Positions 1 to 11,900 of a stretch of DNA of 64,000 bases are shown in pieces (the first letter of the stretch is position 1; every line of letters starts with the position of its first letter). This DNA comes from Gnetum montanum (Eukaryota > Streptophyta > Gnetopsida > Gnetales > Gnetaceae). The position numbers and the translations under genes were made by a program. The stretch covers positions 79,354-143,353 of the forward strand of contig MNCI01000986.1 in the NCBI GenBank assembly GCA_015680685.1, written 5' to 3'. The notes below the pieces were generated by a model. That model made no database searches. It was not told the origin of the DNA and saw nothing but the letters and a program-made list of their open reading frames with translations.

Positions 1-1527
1 TCGCAAAACTTCACTCCCTTCTTTCGAAGGGAGGGATCACGGTTGTACTCTTCCACACTTTCCCTTTTGCGTAGCTCACCTTCTTCTTTTACTACTTGTT
101 CCAACAAGCGATGTACTTCATGGGCTCTAAGTTGTGAGAGTTTCCCTTGGGCATAAGTTCCAAGGGTTATTCTAATTTCATGCCTTAGCCCATCCACGAT
201 GTGGCGAAGTTGATCCCGCTGAGCGTACCCATGGCGCTGGCAACGATGTAACAATGTGTAGTAGCGGGTCATGGTAGCATCCAAGGGTTCATATGTACCT
301 TGCTTCCAGCCTTGGATCTTCTTACGCAAATTGGACACTCTGAAGTACGTTTGATACTTCTTGTTGAACAGTTTTAGCATCATACTCCACCTCCTGATGG
401 TTTCCAGTTCTAAGGATCGGTACCAACTCTCTGCTTCTTTGGTGAGTGTCCCTGGGAACAACTTAAGTTCTTACCACTCATTTTCTATATTCTGCAAGGC
501 ATAGGCATCATGGAATGCCTATAAATGATTTTGTGAATCAGCATTGTATCCCCTTCAAATCGTGGGATATTGTTCATGTCTAATCGTTTGATTCAACTAT
601 CTTTTAAATGCCTTGTGGGAATCCTAACTACCTCTGTTATGTCAAGCATACTTCGGGTTGCGAGTAGGGGCTCATCATGATCATCTCTTTCATGACGCCT
701 ATGATGTCTGCGTTGTTCCCTACTCTCCCTACGTCCTTGCCCTTATCATCTCTCTCGACTTTCCCGTTGAGGTCTCTCATTTTGTCTACCTTTATCCTCT
801 CTGTTATGTTCATGATGGCTATGCCCAGATGTGGAAGGAGAGGGTGAGTGATGTGAAGAAGGGGAAGAAGAAGGGGAACCATTGCCATGATGATGTTTCT
901 TGCCTTCTCTTCAGCTACTACGGTCTCGATCGTGGTGACGATCTAAGTGCCCATCCTTAGCATGAGTGGTTGTTCCCTCTGTGAACAGTTGGTGTTCACG
1001 GAATCAGAACCATGGTTATGTATCATTGATCGTAGGTTCTGATACCCAACCTCCTCATCATCGTTAGGAGGGGGAACATCATTTGCTAAAGAACCCATTA
1101 TAAGGGGTTCCTCATCTCCTATTTCACTAAGGACGTGCAAACTTTTGCCCTTCAAAAGTGTATGTTGGCTCTCCTGCCTTGAGTCTCTCATACGTTGTGC
1201 TTTTGTGGGATGATAATCCCTCATATCAAAGTCTTCCACAACATATTCAGCATATAATTCAGTTATGCCTATCTGTGCCAAGGCATGGAAAAGCATTTGA
1301 GAGACTAATCGATTTGGGGGTAACACGATGTTACCTTGCAAATCTCTCCATCACAGCTATTCGTCTTGATGGAGGATAAAGGTAAAGTTTGGAATATACT
1401 CATCGGGATGAGTATAAACTATCTTGTATTGTTTAGGACTTGGCTGATTTCAGCTATGTGTTTTATGTTGTCAACTATCTCGTGTATGGTCCTTAGGTGG
1501 TGAGTTGCTCTTATTAGAAGTAGACAT
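1..1527 (-). pseudogene. Element A: 5' part of Athila-like gag, broken, runs off the left edge
   Basis: This is the N-terminal half of a Ty3/gypsy gag read leftward from a start codon at 1527-1525 (MSTSNKSNSPPKD). It parallels the intact gag of element B at 24311 from its first residues (compare MASSHEINSPKDN). It includes the conserved stretch QGNIVLPPNR and the Ser/Arg-rich linker, and reaches the coiled capsid region near position 1. At least two early TGA stops fall where element B has other residues (one aligns with an Arg), and further breaks lie around 480-600. Gag would form the virus-like particle of the retrotransposon. The rest of the element lies left of the window. The call rests on clear protein-level similarity along the whole segment. 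Confidence 0.85.
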
Positions 1528-1648
1528 TTTTATTAGTGTGCTAATTTCACCATTATAAAATTTTTTGTTAATGAACTTGAAGGTTCGTTAAGGCTCACAA
1601 CGATATGAGTGATATCCTTTATGTTCTATTCGGTGCACAAACACTTAG

Positions 1649-1666
1649 TCCCTGGCAACGGCGCCA
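1649..1666 (-). promoter_or_regulatory. Primer-binding site of element A (tRNA-Asp type)
   Basis: The plus strand reads TCCCTGGCAACGGCGCCA, which matches the 3' end of plant tRNA-Asp with one change. It lies one base from the end of the adjacent LTR. On the element's own (minus) strand this is the complementary site that primes minus-strand DNA synthesis. tRNA-Asp priming is known for Athila-type elements. Confidence 0.85.
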
Positions 1667-1667
1667 A

Positions 1668-2632
1668 TGATGAGTGGCGAGGTACCCCTACACTCAACCA
1701 TACGAAACGAGCATAGCACGCGCGATCTGGTCAAACTCCACAGACTAAATGCCTTCACACTCCATGAAACACTTGGGGTTAATCATTCGTTATCTTCCTA
1801 GACTTACTTGTAGTTGTCACGGTGTATGGTTAAGTAAGTATGAGGTATATGATTTTTATAATCTTTTAAATGTTTTTCTCCTATGCTATTGATGTGAAGG
1901 GTTGAGAAACTAGCTAACTTTAACTAATGACCTAAGGCTAAATTAACTAGCATCAGCATTTGTTCCCACTTACTGTACACACCCTAAATTATGCAACCAC
2001 GGCTACCAAATGCTAATCGTTACTGGGATCACCACCCATAACGCACGTGCTCGAAGTGGTTGTATTGAGGCACTTAACTAACCTAAACGTAATGAGCATC
2101 CATTCCTTGACTAGCCATACACATCCTTAGATGCTCGTAATCAAGTCATACTCATTCCGCATTCTAGGAGTTAAGGGTGAGAGAATCTAATCGCGATGAG
2201 CAGCCGATTCCTTGATTAGTTGTACACATCCGTAAATGCTCGTAATCAAGTTGTACTCATGCCGCGCTAATGCAGGGAAATAAATAACAGGTAAGAAATA
2301 ACAAGTAATAAATCCTATTCCATGCATTGCAAGGTTTATCCATAAAGCTTGTCTTTATTTCCATACACAACTTGCGTTTAGATACAATGTTGCTCGAATA
2401 AAGATCCGTTCACTTGGGAACTCCTACTGTGGGCACATGGAAAATATTCTATCTCTGGAGTGATCAATCTGCCAGATTTTCCCTACTTCTAGCCTAGGAT
2501 AAGAAATAAGGGGAGTGTTGCCTCTTATTTATAGATTTGATGGTGGACCGCGATATCGCATACGCGACATCGCAGGGGACGATGTGATATCGCGTATGTG
2601 ATATCGTGGCTCATGTGAATCTTGTCTCATCA
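1668..2632 (-). repeat. 5' LTR of element A
   Basis: This 965-bp LTR begins TGATGAG and ends CTCATCA on the plus strand, a 7-bp terminal inverted repeat. It is homologous to the LTRs at 17892 and 24458. The element reads on the minus strand. The U3 side (2545-2632) carries GATATCGC-type palindromic modules, followed by a TATA-like segment (TCTTATTTATAGAT near 2523). An AATAAA-type signal lies in the R region (near 2350 on the complement). Its right flank CTTAT should be the target duplication, but the other end lies outside the window. Confidence 0.88.
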
Positions 2633-3325
2633 CTTATCTAGTTCAACATCCTGTTTCCCAAACTGGGCCAACATACTCTATCTCACTACATTACCATTCT
2701 CCTCAATACTATCAGCCCATGTCCTCAACACAACCACCGCATTGTGCATCTTACACTTCTTCTAATTTTCAACATTCTCATCCTTTCCCTCCTTCTACAT
2801 CGCCACCAACTGTTCCTAAGGTGTTTTTGCCATAGCAACAATCCCCGAACATTACTTGTGCTACTATTTCCAATAGCAGTGAGAGACCTCAGCAACATCG
2901 AAGGCATCCCTTCTTTAGAAATGACCCTAGGAAGGGACAACACAATTCCAAGGCCACTGCATCCTCCAACTCAACACAAGTCCAAAACTATGGTGCATCG
3001 AACCCAATGCCTCATGTCACTTTATCAAGGTCACCAGTTAACACTCCAACAACCATACGGCCCAATGAACACAGGCATGGAGGGCAACGTCCTGATCCTT
3101 GCATACCATCTAACGATCCCAAATATCATAGTGGGTCAACTCTTTATTCGAGAACCACATCTCATAAATTGCCCCACTATGCTTACTATAACCAAGTGTG
3201 TGAACCCCAATGGGGTAAGTATGACCAAGTCTCAATACTTCTAACATGCAAGGATCCTCATCTTCCATTTATTAATCCTTTCCATCCTCAACCGTTTAGT
3301 TATGGGGGATATTCCCCATTCTAGT
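2633..3325 (+). pseudogene. Element X: C-terminal gag linker fused to the pol tail, fragment
   Basis: Plus-strand reading beside LTR A gives a Pro/Ser/Tyr/His-rich protein starting VQHPVSQTGPTYS, followed by HYHSPQYYQPM. This parallels the gag linker of element B (YVQQPVSPGDAM) and of element G (VQHHVLPTSST). Further on it shows QQHRRHPFFRNDPRK, like RRPFFRTRSPDR in B. It ends FSYGGYSPF, matching the pol C-terminus SCGGDGHPC of element F and SHGGDGHLC of B. There is one TAG stop near 2830. X is therefore the target into which A inserted, and it appears to be another copy lacking protease through integrase. Its aORF and 3' LTR resume at 15015 and 25359. Confidence 0.7.
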
Positions 3326-3870
3326 AATAAGTAGGATTAATAACCACTTTTTATTTTCTTCAATTTTACAACTTTTTGTTTTCCAGTTTTTCATTTTTCA
3401 ATTTCTTTTTTTATCTTTTTATCTTTTTACGTTTTTATAAGTAATCTCGTCTACAAATAAAACACTCATGTGGCTCGTTGGTTGAGGTGTGTTCTATGTT
3501 ATCAAGTCTCAAACGATCAATTATTTGGACAGTGAGCCCATTACACCCACTCATCCACTCTACAAATAAGAGGTTCTATTCAAGGGTACAGTGATATTCT
3601 TGACATTCTTGAAACTTAAAATTTATTTTATTTTTGTGTTCATTGTACCTAGAATGAAGAAGGATGGACCAAGAAGGAATGATTAGGGTGTGACATCAAG
3701 GGGACTTGTGGATTCTCTTTGGTGATGTATGTGGGAGTGATCATGCAATGTGGTTGTACTAAGATCCTTGTAGATCTAACAAAAAATGGGAGTAAGAGTA
3801 ATCAAAAGGGCACTCAAAAATCCAATGCTATTCTAAGGGGGTCCCACTAGAAAGACATGCATGACACAAG
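3326..3870 (+). other. Element X: untranslated spacer after gag/pol
   Basis: No coding signal is visible. The sequence has T-rich tracts followed by motifs found in the same order in the spacers of elements F (30650-31430) and G (37200-37870): an ATTAATAAC/TTTTTATTTT run, TGAGCCCATTACACCCACTCATCC-like text, GTGTGACATCAAGGGGACTT, and ACTAGAAAGACATGCATG near 3850. This identifies it as the spacer downstream of pol. The match fades near 3870, where element H probably begins. Confidence 0.6.
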
Positions 3871-4443
3871 CACACGTCGCGGTGCGGGAGGACACGCCAT
3901 TGACCCGGTAGGCTGCTATGCCTCCTCTATTTTTTCGCACTTCTACTATCATTTTTAATTTTTTGCTTGTTTCTGTTTCTACAACCTAGTTTTAGTTATC
4001 TGTGTTTCCTGTCATCACGTTGTCGTTGTTTTGTTGCTGTTGCCGTTTTGGCCGTGGCTGATGCACAGATGCTACGCTAACGTTGCATGCAAGGTCACCT
4101 AAACCGCCATCGCTGTGGTTGTCATAACCGTGGGGGTTTGGATAGTTTAAGTTATTTGGCTTTCGAATGGCGTACCATAGGACCGTCAAGAGGGTTTGGC
4201 CATGTGTAATGCGATAGTGTGACACATGTTCTGTTAGAGCATATTGTTAATCTCCCTATTAGGGTTAATCACTCTGTTGCTACGCTAGGCTATTTTTGCT
4301 ACGCTATCGCTTTCATGTTCTTGCTACGCTATCTACGGGAATAGGGTTATGCTATGCTATATGCTAAAATGCTAGGTGTTGCTATGTTGTGTGTGCATTG
4401 CACTTGGACTTGATGCTAACACTCATTGGTTGTGTTGTGTAGG
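3871..4443. other. Unresolved left edge of element H with GCTACGCTA motifs
   Basis: I recognise no gene here. The second half holds repeated GCTACGCTA and GCTATGCTA words (near 4069, 4270, 4298, 4322 and 4345). The same words cluster at 13976-14642 in the presumed LTR of H. I could not find the expected 3' LTR of H by eye, so the left limit of H is uncertain. The segment directly precedes the start codon of the plus-strand accessory gene and may be its promoter region. Confidence 0.35.
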
Positions 4444-7400
4444 ATGGGGCTAAGGCCTATTCTGATTGTCTTAGAAATTGCAGGGGTCCTATGTTGCGTA
4501 AACAAACTAGTGGCCAATGTTTCTCCTCCCCATACATGTGTGGGGGAGTAGGGACTCTGGTTTAGAAAAGGGGCATAGGAGTTCTTACAATACCTCCTCC
4601 AACACTTCAGTGTGATCATTTAGTCATACCTAGAGGAGGAAGAGGCGGCCATCATAATAGAAGTCCTATTGCCTGGGGCAAGTCATGGTATCCTTAGGTT
4701 TTTGACGAATGAGGCAATCATTAGCAGGCAAGGAGAAGGATCCAATCAACACCCCAAAGAGTTGAGATGTTTGGCCTGGATATGGGATATGCCTAAGTAC
4801 AACTGCTACCATCCTTACAACACATTATTCGTTGCACGTTATATGGGAACGTGCTTCCAAAACCCACCAGGAACCGTCTACTGTGCTGGCGAGTGAGTTT
4901 TGTGGCCCTGTTCTGCTGTATTATGTGACGCTTGCTATATTAGCCAAACACTAATAGTATGTTTTTGTTACCAGGTTCTACATTAACAAGGAAGGGCTTC
5001 ACGACAAATCGGGTATGCTAACCACAACATGGATGGCCCTGTAGGAGTTTTCTTCTACTGAGAACCTGCGTGCAGGTGTGATTGGTCAAGGCGGGGGGTG
5101 AATACCATACCTACCCAGACCTATAAACCATTCCTTACAGCAGATGTAAGGAGTGTGATTGGTTAGATGAGGGATGTACACCCTTCAAACCGATCACTGT
5201 TGAATAATTTCTAGTTAGTCTTCTGCCGTTCCCGTTGTCGTATAGACCTAGTAAGCTAAACAGTGGGTACATACATGCTTAAATTCCTTTGGAATCTTTT
5301 ATGTTTTCTATGTTTTTATGCTAAACGTTTCTTGTGAAAACTGCTATAGGGATGAAAAAGTCCCAGGAGGTGACGGTGGTAGTCGATGAGAACCAGGAGA
5401 CAAATATCTACTTCAAGTATGGAGAAGTAGATGGGAGCTAACGTTGGATAAGCAGCGCAGCTTTAGACTGCTTGGTCCAGAATATCCAAAAGGCTGGGCT
5501 TATGGATCTGTTCCTGGCTTCGAATCCAATCATTCTTGCCACCAAGATGCTTTCCTTGGTCAACTCCTTTTCTGACAAGGAAAACTGCTTTCACATGCGC
5601 ATACAAGGCGTACGGGTGGTCATTGAAATCAATGATCGGTTGTTTGCGGACCTCTTCAGTGTCCCTGCCGATGGCATCTTCATAGGGTTAAAGACCAAGA
5701 GGGAGTTGAACCTTCAGAAGAAGGACATTTAGGAGTGGTTAGAGATCACCAAGGAGTGAAAGGGGCTCCCCATGAAGAAGCTTAAGTTGGGACCCACCAA
5801 GGAGGTTTATCCTATCTTCTATGCTTGCGCATTCCCCTAGCTACTTTCCCAAGGGAAGGTCCTAGGGATTTAGTAGGCCTGGGTAATGCGTGAGGTCATG
5901 GAAGAGGGGGCTTGCTACAACTAGGCCAAGTTTCTGTGTAAAGGCTTGCATACTGAAATCTTGGGGATCCATAAGAAGTCGGAGTCTCGTTCCAATATAC
6001 ATTATGCCTTTTACATAGCTTGTTTGAAGTGTTTCGCGGAGTTTCTGGTGGTTCATGAGAATGGAGCTTGGATCATGTGAAATCGCAACTAGATTTTCAG
6101 AACATGGATATGCCAGATCCTCCAGACCACTTGAGCCCAAGATCCCCTAGAAATAATTGGAGAGTTGTTCTTTGTGATCACTAAGGATTGGGTGGCTTGC
6201 AACTTTCGTGGCCAGGATAGCGTAGGAGAGATGCCCCCCGCTGTAGCTGGTAGCGTGTCATGGGGGAAACGTCTCATAGTCAAGACTATGACCAGCAAGT
6301 TGCTGCGAAAGAGGCTTGCTTTGACTGAGGAAACCCTGTGCACGGAGGAAGAGGAGGGGTGGAGATTGCAGCTTAAACTGCAGAGGACGCAACCCCCCAT
6401 TGGTAAATGCTTTTGTTCATGTTTATTTCTTTGCCTACTTTGTTAATGCCTGCTATGCTGTGTGACGCTAGACAACATAGCGTAGCGTGGCACCTACTTT
6501 AAGCTAAATTGTTTCTTGGCTGCTAGAAGAAGAAGAGGAAGAAGAAGAAGGCGACGAAGAGGTGTCGGCCCCTAAGATGGGGGTGACAAAGAAATACACG
6601 GAGGCCCTAGTCTCAGAAGAAAGGGCCCTGGTCAAGAGAGGAAGAGCTCTTGTCGCTAAGGCAGGGGCTCTCATCATTAGACAAAATCCTCCTACTAACG
6701 AGGAGGACATTTTTGGAGATGAAGAGGAGTCTCCCGTGAATAAAGAGGATGCTGGTGCCTTAAAAGGAAAAGCACCAGTAAATAAAGGAAAAGCATGCAT
6801 CGACCTAGAAGGGACTTCTACCAAGGATGCTACCACTACTTTGAATCAAAAGGGAGGGGCATTGCAATTAGACGCTGGTGAGTTTAATGGTATACCTGCT
6901 TTGTCATAGTCCATTTCGGTCATTGTTGACATGCTTAGTTGTATGAAAAATACTACTGTTCATATTGCAGGACCTCCTCTGATTCGTATGGGATCATGGG
7001 CTGAGACTCCTGATAAGCTTACGTTTATGTAGGGGATCGTCGATGACATGATCGACCATCTTCAACAGGTTGACCCTGAAGTGGGTAAGTAGTAGTGCTA
7101 GGTGCTTTCACGTGTTGCTACGCTAGAGTTCTCAAATTTGTTAACTTTACTATGCTAATGCATTTGAGATGCTCCTTATGTTGTGACAGCCTCTCGACTC
7201 AAGTGGGACCCAACATGGCCTTTGAAAATCAGTGCTGTGCCTACATTCTCGCCTAAAGTGATCAAGGTGTCTCGTCGCGTAGACGACGAGGCTTGCAAAT
7301 GCGCTTTGCACTCGGCACACTCCTTGTGGGAGTATAAGCACGTCAATGAGGACCTGTGGAAACGGGTCCAAAAAATTGAGCAAGAGAAGGCCAACTTGAG

Positions 7401-8254
7401 TGCCGAGGTGGAAGATCTCAAATCAAGGAATGAATTCCTCATAGCCCGTGATACTAATAATGAGGACTGGCACATGGTTGTGATATATTATGCCAGATTC
7501 TGGATAGTCGTGCGTCAGAACATCGAAGCCACCCACGAAATAATAGAATAATGGATGCAAATGGACTTGTTGGCCCAGAAATGTCAGGATTGGAAAGATT
7601 TTAGTGCCAGGGTTTACGAATGGGGGCAGTCCCAGAAGAATCATAAACATATGTATAAACTGGAACATGCCACCTATTGTAAACTATACAGGGACGCCGC
7701 TGTGGAGGCGTTTACGTATAAAGCATTTGTAAATGCTATTGACGCTTCTGAGACCTATGCCAAGTTCAAAGAGCAGGTAAAGGTTATGGAATCTCATGAA
7801 TGGAAAGTGGACCCTCCCATAGGAGAGACCACAACCGCCTCTTTTTCTTCGGGACCACTGAGGTGGACAACCGCTGAAAAGGAGAAAGTTGCTACAGACG
7901 TTGAACCAGGTCGTAGGCGTTGGGTGGACATCACTGTAGAGGAGGTTTGGCACCGCCTCGGGCTTGGTTTAGACTGGATACCTTTCAAGATGGATGCAGG
8001 CCCTTCTCAGGTTGGTTTCTTTCTACTGTATTAATGCTTATGCTTTGTTGTAGCTTACGTTTTTTGCCCTCTCAGGTCGATTGCTTTCTACTATGTAAAT
8101 GCTCATTTTTCCGATGCAGGTTCTAGATGAGGGTGTAGGGCCCATAGAGGGCAGAAATGAAGGGGAGATAGAGGACCACACAAGGGAAGGCTATGCAGAA
8201 GGGGGTGGTGTAGAAGAGAATAACGAAGATGATGTGGGTAGCGACAACCCATGA
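4444..8254 (+). pseudogene. Element H: intron-containing accessory gene (aORF), antisense to gag
   Basis: The reading starts MGLRPILIVLEIAGV just after a TTGTGTAG acceptor-like sequence. GT-AG introns at 4893-4974, 6403-6526, 6878-6970, 7085-7189 and 8011-8119 join reading frames without frame loss; 6403, 6878 and 7085 are all phase 1. A less certain intron is 5076-5349. Between introns the frame is open except for about 15 in-frame stops, mostly TAG. The product has a globular N-terminal part, an acidic Glu run at 6527-6560, a repetitive Ala/Lys linker (6600-6870) and a coiled coil (7300-7800, with KRVQKIEQEKANLSAEVEDL). A WTTAEKEK motif resembles WTEEEK in the Athila-family aORF. It ends DDVGSDNP at 8252-8254. 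Function unknown. Antisense extra ORFs downstream of pol are known in Tat-lineage elements; placing this one there is inference. Confidence 0.6.
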
Positions 8255-8422
8255 CAGCATGGGATTTTCTTTTTGAAATTTTAAAATTTGTAGAAATTTT
8301 GCAAACATTGTCTAAAAGGAAAAAGTTTCGAAAAAAGAGAATTTTGGAAAAGAAATCAATTTTATGCTAACTTGTGCATTGTCTGCATGCTTTATGTAAG
8401 ATTTTCATGCCTTTATGTTTTA

Positions 8423-8822
8423 GTTTTAGGCCATTTCGAGCCTCTGCTAGTTTTAGGCTATTTCGAGCCATAGCGTGACATAGTTTTAGGCCATTTTAGG
8501 CCGTAGGGGGGACATAGTTTTGGGCCATTTCGAGTTATTGCTAGTTTTAGGCCATTTCAGGCCGCTGCTAGTTTTTTAGGCCATTTCGGGCCACTGCTAG
8601 TTTTAGGCCATTTCGGGCAGTTGCTAGTTTTAGGCCATTTCGGGCCATTGCTAGTTTTAGGCCATTTCGAGCCATAGTGTAGCATAGTTTTAAGCCATTT
8701 CGGGCCCTTGCTAGTTTTAGGCTATTTCGGGCCATAGTGAGGCATGCCAAAGAGATTTAGGCCATTTCGGGCCCTTGCTAGTTTTAGGCTATTTCGGGCC
8801 ATAGTGAGGCATGCCAAAGAGA
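8423..8822. repeat. Minisatellite of about 33-36 bp units in element H
   Basis: About ten imperfect copies of a unit built on TAGTTTTAGGCCATTTCGGGCC, with spacers such as ATTGC, GCTGC or a longer ATAGTGTAGCA. The last part (8726-8760 and 8786-8822) is a near-exact repeat containing GGGCCATAGTGAGGCATG. Read on the minus strand the array gives a repeating MARNGLKLA peptide, which looks incidental. It sits exactly between the convergent 3' ends of the accessory gene and the gag-protease gene. Confidence 0.85.
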
Positions 8823-8936
8823 TGATACGTTAATAGTTTGGAAAACGGCTAACTAGTAACTAACGTGGGTGCAAAGGAAAAAGGTGGTGAATGTACAAGG
8901 GATGGAAATTGGGTAGGAAGCAGTGGGGTTGCTACG

Positions 8937-11900
8937 CTATGCGTAGTTGCTTCTTGACCCATCGTGGGTTGAGCGGAACGTAAGGCCAAGGTGCTTTTCC
9001 AAGGCCTTCGTTTGCATCATTGTCCTCCACTTGGAAGGACAACTCAACCCATGTGCTTTCATTTTGGAAACCGGCCTACTGAGCTGATTCCCCCGCTGGA
9101 TGGTTAGTGCATGCATGAGCAGATGCTTCATTCTCAGAGGTTACAACCTTTGAGCCCTGCTCCATGTCTATGTTATTGATAGCTTGCGCTGCTACCTTGT
9201 CACCATGGATCACCACCTCCCTACCTGTGTATGGTAGGTGGATTTCCTGATGAATGGGCAAAGAGACAGCCTTAAGTTGTGCTAACCATGATCTCCCTAA
9301 GATTAGGTTAAACCAAGGCATCTCCTCGACCATGATGAACGTTGCGTTCATGGAAAATTGATCCCTTGCCACAAAGTCTATATGGACCGTGCCCTTCACC
9401 ACAACATGACGTCGTTGTGCGTTTGATCTAGTTGACCAAGCCAAACCTGTCCAAAAAAGGGAAGGGGATGACATTCATGGCAACCCCATCATCAATGTGT
9501 ACCCTTCAGATCTGGTGTTGGCCGACCCGAATTGTGATGAATAGAGGTGTTGTAGTCACCTAGCCTCTTTCGGGATCTTCCCTAATGGAGCTGTCATTGA
9601 AAGTCAGTTGAGACAGTTTTGGCTTTGCAGGTGTGGAGGAAAGCATGACCGAATGAATTGCTTTCTCCTCCGTTGGCATGTCCTTGTTGACCAGAATCGG
9701 TGTCAACATGTGGATCAGAGCCTCGCGGTGTGGGACAGATGTCATGATTAGGTCGTACAAGCTCAGTGTAGTGTTTTTTTTATTTTAGAGCTTGCTTAAC
9801 TTGAGTGAGGGCATCCAAGAGGTCTTAACCACCCCCTGTTTACCGCCTTCCTCCTCTTTTATTCATCCCAAAAGGCAAATTTCCTGAGGAGGGGTGATTT
9901 CAGGTCTGGGTTCAGACCCTTTTTGGCGGGGTGGCACGGACTGTGTGGTTATAGCAACATCCCTCTTTGGTGATGAGGGTGTAGATGCAGGGGGTGAAGA
10001 CGTAGGCTTGGAAATACCTGGGGTAGTACTTCCTCTTGATGTCTCACCTACGAGACGCACTTCTGATTTTTTAGGACTAGAAGGTTGTTCAGCTATCTTG
10101 CGTGGGATGGGGGCTATTGAAGGAGTCGACCCCTTGATGATAAACGGAGCTAACGGTGTTAACGGGTGGGGTGGCGTGGTTTTGCTAACAGGTGGCATGG
10201 GGGTGGATGTCCAGGGAGAGATTCTTAGGACAAACGGCTGTTGCAAACTTCGAGTAGTCGCTGGTGGTGCTGGTGCACTACGCTGAGGCACACGGACCAT
10301 AAATGACTGCTGGGATGGCCTAGGATCATTGTCAACACTGATGGTGTTGATAACATAATCGACGTTGTTGGTGTTGAGGGGGTCTGTGTAGGCATGCAGA
10401 GATTGATTCTCAGGGCGTACTGGGTTGCTTTCATCCAACATCAATTTTCCTTGATCGATAATCCTCTGGATATCATCCTTTAACGCTAGATAGTAATCCG
10501 TGTTGTGACCACATTGTTTGTGGTAGTCACAAAACTTATCTAGCTTGAAACCCTTAAGAACTAGGGGCTCATTGGGTAAGGCCAAAGAGGGGTTCTTAAG
10601 GAGCTCGCAGTAGCGCTGATGTCTCCTGATTCCTTTTTTTGACATCTACTTGTGTTGGATATGCCCTGCTACCAGTAGCTGCTTCAAAAGTTCTGAAGGC
10701 TTGAGAGGTAGTGGGGTATACTTTGAGTGATCTTTACGCTCAAAGTTTGGTTTGGGTTATGTAGATGTCTTAGGTGCGGGTACAGGAGGTTGTAGCATGT
10801 TGCCCTGCTTGGGTGCAGGGTTAGCTGTGGGTGCGACCAGTTTCTTGTTATTCTTGTTACCATTATTACTAGGTTTGGGCTTGGCCTTGGTCACCACAGC
10901 GACCACTGTGGTTGTTGGAGCCTTACCCTTGTCCTTCTTTGTGAAGGTGTTTTTGTAGGCAATATAGGCTGGGTCTTTGCTTGCCTCGGCTGCATCCTGT
11001 ATGCTCTTAGTTTGAGCGAAGGCTTGAATAAGAGTGCGAGGAGAGAGGTAATATAGTTTAAACTTGATGAAGTCATTTACTGCACCCTTAAAGACGGCCA
11101 GTAAGTGGGCCTCTGTGATGGGCTCACAGATTTCATTAAGGGTTGTGCTCCAGCGCTGGATGAACTTCTACACTGGTTCCAAAGAATCCTACTTCATGCT
11201 CATCAATTGATCTAGCGTGGTTTCTGCCTTCAAGTTATACTTGAAGTACGTCACGAACTAGGTCAGAAGCTCCTCTAGAGTTGAAATGAATGAGCATGGC
11301 ACTGCATGGTACCAATCCAAGGCTTTCCTAGTTAGAGACATGGCAAAGACACGTATAATCATGTGTGGCCATTGTTGCAACAGAAGGGATTTAGACCTAA
11401 AGGTAAGAAGATGTGCATTGGGATCTCCGTCCCCATTATACTTTGTGAAGTAGGGGAGGGACATCCCTGGGGGTAGCATCAGCGTGGGGATTGCAAGGCT
11501 AATGGGTTCGTCCTGGTAAAAGTCCATGACCTATACCATGTCAGACTCGACAGCCTTGAGGCATTTTATTTCCTTGGTAAGGGTCTGGATAAGCTGGAAG
11601 GCTTGATCCAAACCCTGTGACAATGTGAATGATTGGGGAATTGCCGAGGCAGCTCCAATCGGTGAAATGAAGGAGGTGGAGGCATGACCCATTGGCGGTA
11701 TCGTTGGGATGGCCCCTACAAATGGTGCTACTTGCACTATACACCATCTAGTAGGTGGTGTTGTTGGAGCAGCAATCGTGTGTTGGGCTGCTGGATAGAC
11801 CGCTTGTGTCGTCGGTGGAGCAGACCATAGCCCTGTGTTGGGTTGTATCGTTTACAGGGTTTGGTAGGTCTGAGGGCGAACATAATGAGACATCTACGAT

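Noticed and set aside
1649-1666. tRNA-Asp gene fragment
   Set aside because: Only the last 18 bases of the tRNA are matched and they touch an LTR end: a primer-binding site, not a tRNA gene.
4669-4896. Captured host gene exon (CYHPYNTLFVARYMG)
   Set aside because: It reads well as a protein, but I do not recognise a family, and it joins smoothly to the rest of the accessory gene of H, so I keep it there.
8568-8750. Small minus-strand protein with repeated MARNGLKLA
   Set aside because: It is a translation of the minisatellite. Unit length varies, so the frame is not kept over the whole array.
8423-8822. CRISPR-like array
   Set aside because: Repeat units are directly adjacent and imperfect with no unique spacers; plant nuclear context.
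9894-10286. Plus-strand 130-residue Gly/Val-rich frame
   Set aside because: Shadow of the Pro/Ser-rich gag linker of element H on the other strand.
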